Source: Brachionus plicatilis
Lineage: Eukaryota > Rotifera > Eurotatoria > Ploima > Brachionidae
NCBI GenBank assembly: GCA_010279815.1
Contig: QEOQ01000316.1
Location: forward strand, 1,270,345 to 1,334,344
Direction: 5' to 3'
DNA: 64,000 nucleotides
Shown: piece after piece, positions 62,101 to 64,000 of the stretch
Layout: every line of letters begins with the position of its first letter
How positions within the stretch are numbered: position 1 is the stretch's first letter
Position numbers and translations under genes: made by a program
Notes under the pieces: model-generated
Seen by the model: the letters and a program-made list of their open reading frames with translations, nothing else
Database searches by the model: none
What the model was told of the DNA's origin: nothing

Positions 62101-63031
62101 TTTTTTCAATCAAGATTGAAAGGAAAGACTAGGACTAATATTCGAAAATGGCTGATAATCTATCTCAAGATTATTTTAAAATAAATAAATAAATAATAAA
62201 TAATTATCAGTTAAATTTAATTGAAAAAAAAAATCGATTAATCAAAATGTGATTCATTTTTTTCAAAACTCATTTAATGAAAAATAGCTGTAATAAATTC
62301 CTCTGAGTATTTTATTGCTGTATGCATAATTAGTATATTTATCAAATTTAGCTAATAACTTTGAAAATTCAGACAGATTCATGCTAATGCTAATTTTGTT
62401 TAACTTTTAAGGAAGCTTTAGAGTGCGAATTGATAGAAAAAATGTAATCAATAATTTAAATCATACAATCAATAAATGATAGTTTCTAATTAATTTTATT
62501 CAAATTAAATAAAAAGTAAATCTAAATTCTAGAATTTATTACGCCTTTTTCGATTTATTTATATTATTTTTGATATATTTTTTATTTTAGTGTTTATTTA
62601 ATTTTTTTTACAAATAAATTAAAAAAAAATAAAATTAGTTGCTTGGATTTATGTGTTTTTAGAAATAATATTGTACCTTTATCTCTTGAATGTATTGAGA
62701 TTCAAAAATTTTACGTAATTTAGAGTTTGTTTTCGAAATTGTCTTTTTTGTGCACGTGATTTAAATAAAATCTGAAAAATTTGAAATATAGATGGTATTG
62801 ATTGGAATATTTATTTTTTGTAAATTAGTCAGAAATCTGAAATATTTTGAGCTTGAAAAATTTTTTTAGTTCTTATTTATTTAAATTAGTGGCATTGTAG
62901 GAATTAATTTTATTATAAAAATTATTATTAAAAATAAGCCACAGTTAATTTATTATAAAGAATTTTATTAATTTTAAAAAAATTTTAAAATTTAATTTAA
63001 AAAATTGCTATTAGTTTTAATTTAGGGAAAA
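59130..63031. other. gene-free interval with decayed LINE sequence
   Basis: 3.9 kb. A 34-codon frame at 59222-59326 (starts MASISEENIC) is GC-richer than its surroundings but unrecognised. LINE 3' remnants lie at 59641-60180 and possibly at about 60650. 60240-63030 is A/T-rich with no ORF. Confidence 0.55.
59740..60180 (+). mobile_element. decayed LINE 3' end
   Basis: CTTACTATTACTTC then CCCCGAAACCTCAACTAGTT and AAACACCC match the end of the LINE ORF and start of its 3' UTR at 10540-10600. At 60144-60178, TCTGAAGGGACTTTTGATCG and GTGCAGATAAAC is a degenerate copy of the family tail. A further partial tail, AAGCTCGCTACAGATAAGCA, precedes it at 59647. Confidence 0.55.
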
Positions 63032-63751
63032 TTAGTTATTTTCTAATTGTTTGACCATTGTCTCTAACAAAAACAGATGACTTTCTTGTTTGAAAATTTC
63101 ATTAAATTCATCATTTTCACATTTTTCATTATCATTTCTTAACAAGTGTCTTAATGCGTGGCATAAATTGTACAAATATTCTTTGTTTGTTCCACTGGGG
63201 CCAATACTTTTGTATATTTGAGCACTAATGAGACTAAGATCTTCACTAGGCGAATAGTACGAGTTGTCCTCGTTGGCGTAGTAGCACACGCAAGAAATTG
63301 GTTTGCATTCCGAGTCACTTTTTGGATAGAAAGTCACTTCTTTTAGACTATAGCCACATTTTTCTCTAAAATGAAGATTCTCAAATGTTTTTTCCATGTT
63401 ATCCGAGTGGATTTCATACGCTATTCCGTACACTTTGTCCTCGTCATTTTCACTCTTTACCAAAGTCACCACTCGACCCATACTTAAAACTGTTAAATAT
63501 ACAACCCACAGGTTTATGGAGATAAAAAGTGGAATAAATTACTTGTTCGGCGTGCCTCTGTGATCATCGCTAAGTAGCCAAAAGTTTCGTCTATAGCTTT
63601 TGACAAATCCGTGTATTTTTTTGGTATACTCAAAATCTACTTTCCACAACAAGGATCCATAGCCGAACAAATAGATAACATTATTGACTAGTAGTTTATC
63701 TTTTAACAAATTAAACTCTCCGGTGTGATCAGTATGATACATCTTATTCAT
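63032..63751 (-). CDS. CHAC2: ChaC-family gamma-glutamylcyclotransferase (glutathione-specific)
   Basis: Two exons, 63543-63751 and 63032-63482, joined with phase 2, give 219 aa. [16 protein letters not shown] carries the YGSL substrate-binding loop, followed by [16 protein letters not shown] and [16 protein letters not shown] holds the catalytic Glu, then [36 protein letters not shown] and an acidic helical end. The family cleaves cytosolic glutathione to 5-oxoproline and Cys-Gly. An extra 20-25 N-terminal residues precede the core. Choice between CHAC1 and CHAC2 is made on overall similarity and is not firm. Confidence 0.92.
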
Positions 63752-64000
63752 TTATTTAATTTTTTTTTTATTTATTTTAATTTTTTTTAAGAATAGAAAA
63801 AAAAAAATAAAATTATTTTCATGCATTGCTTGCATTTTTTTGAACATTTTATATAGTACTAAAATAATAATAATTTCAAATTTTGCTTCGTTTTTTTTCT
63901 ATTTTTGCATTCTCTCTCTCTCTCTCTCTCAATTTTTTATAAAGCAGAAAATTTCTATATGAAAAAATAAAATGCGTATTTTCAATTAAATGGTTTTTAT
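63752..64000. other. A/T-rich flank with a CT microsatellite
   Basis: A (CT)10 run lies at 63911-63930, upstream of the ChaC start. A polypyrimidine/GAGA-type tract can act as a promoter element; here there is no further evidence. Confidence 0.5.

Noticed and set aside
63911..63930. (CT)n run as a CRISPR or other array
   Set aside because: A plain dinucleotide microsatellite; no CRISPR-type repeat-spacer pattern exists anywhere in this eukaryotic window.

Overview
The window is nuclear DNA from a small invertebrate animal. Genes are split by short GT-AG introns (mostly 45-110 nt), non-coding sequence is extremely AT-rich, and the gene set is metazoan: FANCM, GINS2, CDC25, an NDR kinase, a MAP3K19-like kinase, CWF19L1, TMEM107, LRRC23, alpha-tubulin and ChaC. 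Ciliary genes together with many 5'-truncated LINE copies sharing one 3' tail would fit a monogonont rotifer such as Brachionus. That taxon is an inference from style, not proven by the sequence.

Layout. 1-17.6 kb is a transposon graveyard: LINE 3' fragments on both strands, fold-back elements, GACCGGT-rich and AAGTC-rich repeat ends, a SINE-like unit, and one real gene on the minus strand (TASOR/DUF3715-like, 11.2-12.05 kb). 17.65-19.06 kb holds a 7-exon gene that I read as a CARD-like domain joined to a cysteine-less glutaredoxin-like domain. After a 3.7 kb desert come a WS/DGAT-type acyltransferase (22.7-24.8), a small coiled-coil protein (26.1-26.8), LRRC23 (27.6-28.9) and TMEM107 (29.06-29.88), then on the minus strand a MAP3K19-like kinase (29.9-31.05), a long disordered protein (32.0-34.6) and GINS2 (35.5-36.2). 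A divergent alpha-tubulin follows (37.9-39.5), then the divergent pair STK38/NDR (minus) and CWF19L1 (plus), then an intronless glycosyltransferase-like gene (46.5-47.5). FANCM occupies 47.54-56.83 kb on the minus strand. It assembles into 13 phase-consistent exons (1714 aa), and its two longest introns carry an inverted-repeat transposon family. A possible 49-aa micro-gene fires divergently from the FANCM start. CDC25 (57.9-58.7), an orphan Kir-channel-like N-terminus (58.9-59.1), a 3.9 kb desert and ChaC (63.0-63.75) finish the window.

How the genes relate. There is no single pathway. LRRC23 (radial spoke 3) and TMEM107 (ciliary transition zone) are both ciliary and lie 142 bp apart, head to tail. 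FANCM, GINS2 and CDC25 belong to replication, fork repair and cell-cycle control. The TASOR-like gene belongs to a family that silences retroelements and sits among retroelement remnants.

Exon models were built by hand from reading frame, GT-AG sites and remembered family sequences. No alignment or transcript was available.
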